From NCBI GenBank assembly GCA_040880405.1, contig JBBDIM010000040.1, positions 1 through 7,180 of the forward strand: a DNA stretch of 7,180 nucleotides. Reading direction: 5' to 3'. Positions 6,342 through 7,180 of the stretch are shown piece after piece (position 1 is the stretch's first letter; each line of letters begins with the position of its first letter). A model generated the notes under the pieces. The model ran no database searches, was not told the origin of the DNA, and was given only the letters and a program-made list of their open reading frames with translations. Position numbers and translations under genes: made by a program. This DNA is from JBBDIM01 sp040880405 (GTDB lineage: Bacteria; Planctomycetota; Planctomycetia; Pirellulales; Pirellulaceae).

Positions 6342-7180
6342 ATGACGACTGATGATCCTAAGTTCGAACCTCCCCGCGGTTATCGCGAGACGATTCATCA
6401 TCTCTTAAGTGGATTAGCGATGGGTGCCGCCGACGCGGTCCCCGGGGTCTCTGGCGGGACTGTGGCCCTAATCATGGGTGTCTATCGTCGCCTGGTGACG
6501 GCCATTAGTCAGGTAAACCTGGAGGCGTGGGAGGAACTGCGGCGACGTGATTGGCCCGGCTTGGCTAAGCGTTTCGACCTGCGATTTTTGCTGACCCTGG
6601 GGAGCGGGATTGCGGTAGGACTGCTGACGTTTCTGACCCTGCTGCACGAGCTAATCGGCCCGGCCGAGGATCCCGCTCCGACTCGGCCTTATGTCTACGC
6701 GCTGTTTTTCGGGGCCATCTGTGGCTCAACCGTTCTGGTGGCCAGACTTGCCCAGCCCGCTTCGACATCGCAGGCCACACGGTTCGGGCTGCTGGGTGCG
6801 GCGGGTGCCGCGTTGGCCTACGGGCTGACCGAGTTGGAACAACTGGATGCCTTTAGCTCGGCACCGCACCCTTTGTTTTCGTTCCTGCTGGGTGCCGTGG
6901 CGATTTCCGCGATGATCCTACCGGGCCTGAGCGGGTCGTACCTATTGTTGATATTCGGAGCTTACACGTACTTCAGCGGAATCCCCAAGGCGATCCGCAA
7001 AGGAGAGTTGGTGCCGGAGGATGTGGTGGCGTTTGGCCTGTTTGCCCTTGGCTGCCTGGTGGGACTGCTCAGCTTCGCGAAGGTCCTCCGCTGGCTACTC
7101 AAGCACTATGAAGGAGCCACAATGGCGGTGATGGGTGGCTTCATGCTGGGTGCCGTAAAACAGGTATGGCCCTGGCAGGA
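6342..7180 (+). CDS. popT: DUF368/PopT-type polyprenyl-phosphate transporter (3'-truncated)
   Basis: The frame runs from ATG 6342 off the end of the window, giving 279 residues of a polytopic membrane protein. Family hallmarks are GAADAVPGVSGGT (28-40) near the N-terminus, the related AMILPGLSGSY (190-200) in the second half, and MGGFMLGAVKQVWPW (264-278), the usual DUF368 ending of this region. The two PG.SG motifs suggest an inverted internal duplication with re-entrant loops. Hydrophobic segments lie at about 81-103, 117-137, 147-163, 178-215, 228-248 and 259-272. DUF368 proteins (PopT) were shown in other bacteria to help return undecaprenyl phosphate across the inner membrane for reuse in envelope synthesis; I transfer this role by family. 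An in-frame TGA at 6330-6332 rules out longer starts. No clear ribosome site precedes the ATG. The divergent neighbour ispE makes precursors of the lipid carried. Confidence 0.9.
   Translation, partial: MTTDDPKFEPPRGYRETIHHLLSGLAMGAADAVPGVSGGTVALIMGVYRRLVTAISQVNLEAWEELRRRDWPGLAKRFDLRFLLTLGSGIAVGLLTFLTLLHELIGPAEDPAPTRPYVYALFFGAICGSTVLVARLAQPASTSQATRFGLLGAAGAALAYGLTELEQLDAFSSAPHPLFSFLLGAVAISAMILPGLSGSYLLLIFGAYTYFSGIPKAIRKGELVPEDVVAFGLFALGCLVGLLSFAKVLRWLLKHYEGATMAVMGGFMLGAVKQVWPWQ

Overview
The window looks like chromosomal DNA from a planctomycete, most likely of the Pirellulaceae type. The evidence is the gene content and style: a SpoVG-family protein carrying an inserted zinc ribbon, a multi-PAS hybrid histidine kinase, a small secreted protein of unknown function, palindromic GC-rich intergenic repeats, GTG starts, moderately high GC and long intergenic spaces. 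This assignment is inferred from style; no marker gene such as rRNA is present.

Layout. Positions 1-264 (+) hold the C-terminal end of a three-cysteine protein resembling the MetOD1/V4R-like sensory domains. Six bases later begins a 940-residue soluble hybrid histidine kinase (271-3093, +) with three PAS domains, a GAF domain, HisKA, HATPase_c and a receiver. The two genes look like one operon and probably one signalling unit. Positions 3094-3754 are non-coding and rich in repeats: a 9-bp spaced inverted repeat, a cluster of REP-like double hairpins in mirror orientation, and a second, AT-richer inverted repeat. A small secreted protein of unknown function follows on the minus strand (3755-4210) with its own probable promoter (4255-4283).

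Upstream of it on the minus strand are spoVG (4294-4959) and ispE (4989-5945), 29 bp apart and apparently co-transcribed from a candidate sigma70 promoter at 6015-6043. IspE makes an intermediate of the MEP isoprenoid pathway. Divergent from ispE, after a 396-bp intergenic region, is the start of a DUF368/PopT-type polyprenyl-phosphate transporter (6342 to the window end, +). The ispE/popT pair joins isoprenoid precursor synthesis to recycling of the lipid carrier made from it. The ispE-spoVG neighbourhood recalls the Bacillus ispE-purR-yabJ-spoVG region.

The most distinctive items are the zinc-ribbon insertion in the middle of the SpoVG fold, the mirror-image REP-like modules whose stems differ by compensatory changes, and the close coupling of the cysteine-containing sensor domain to the hybrid kinase. 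I see no complete mobile element, CRISPR array or RNA gene, and no gene cluster that is clearly a new defence or biosynthetic system.
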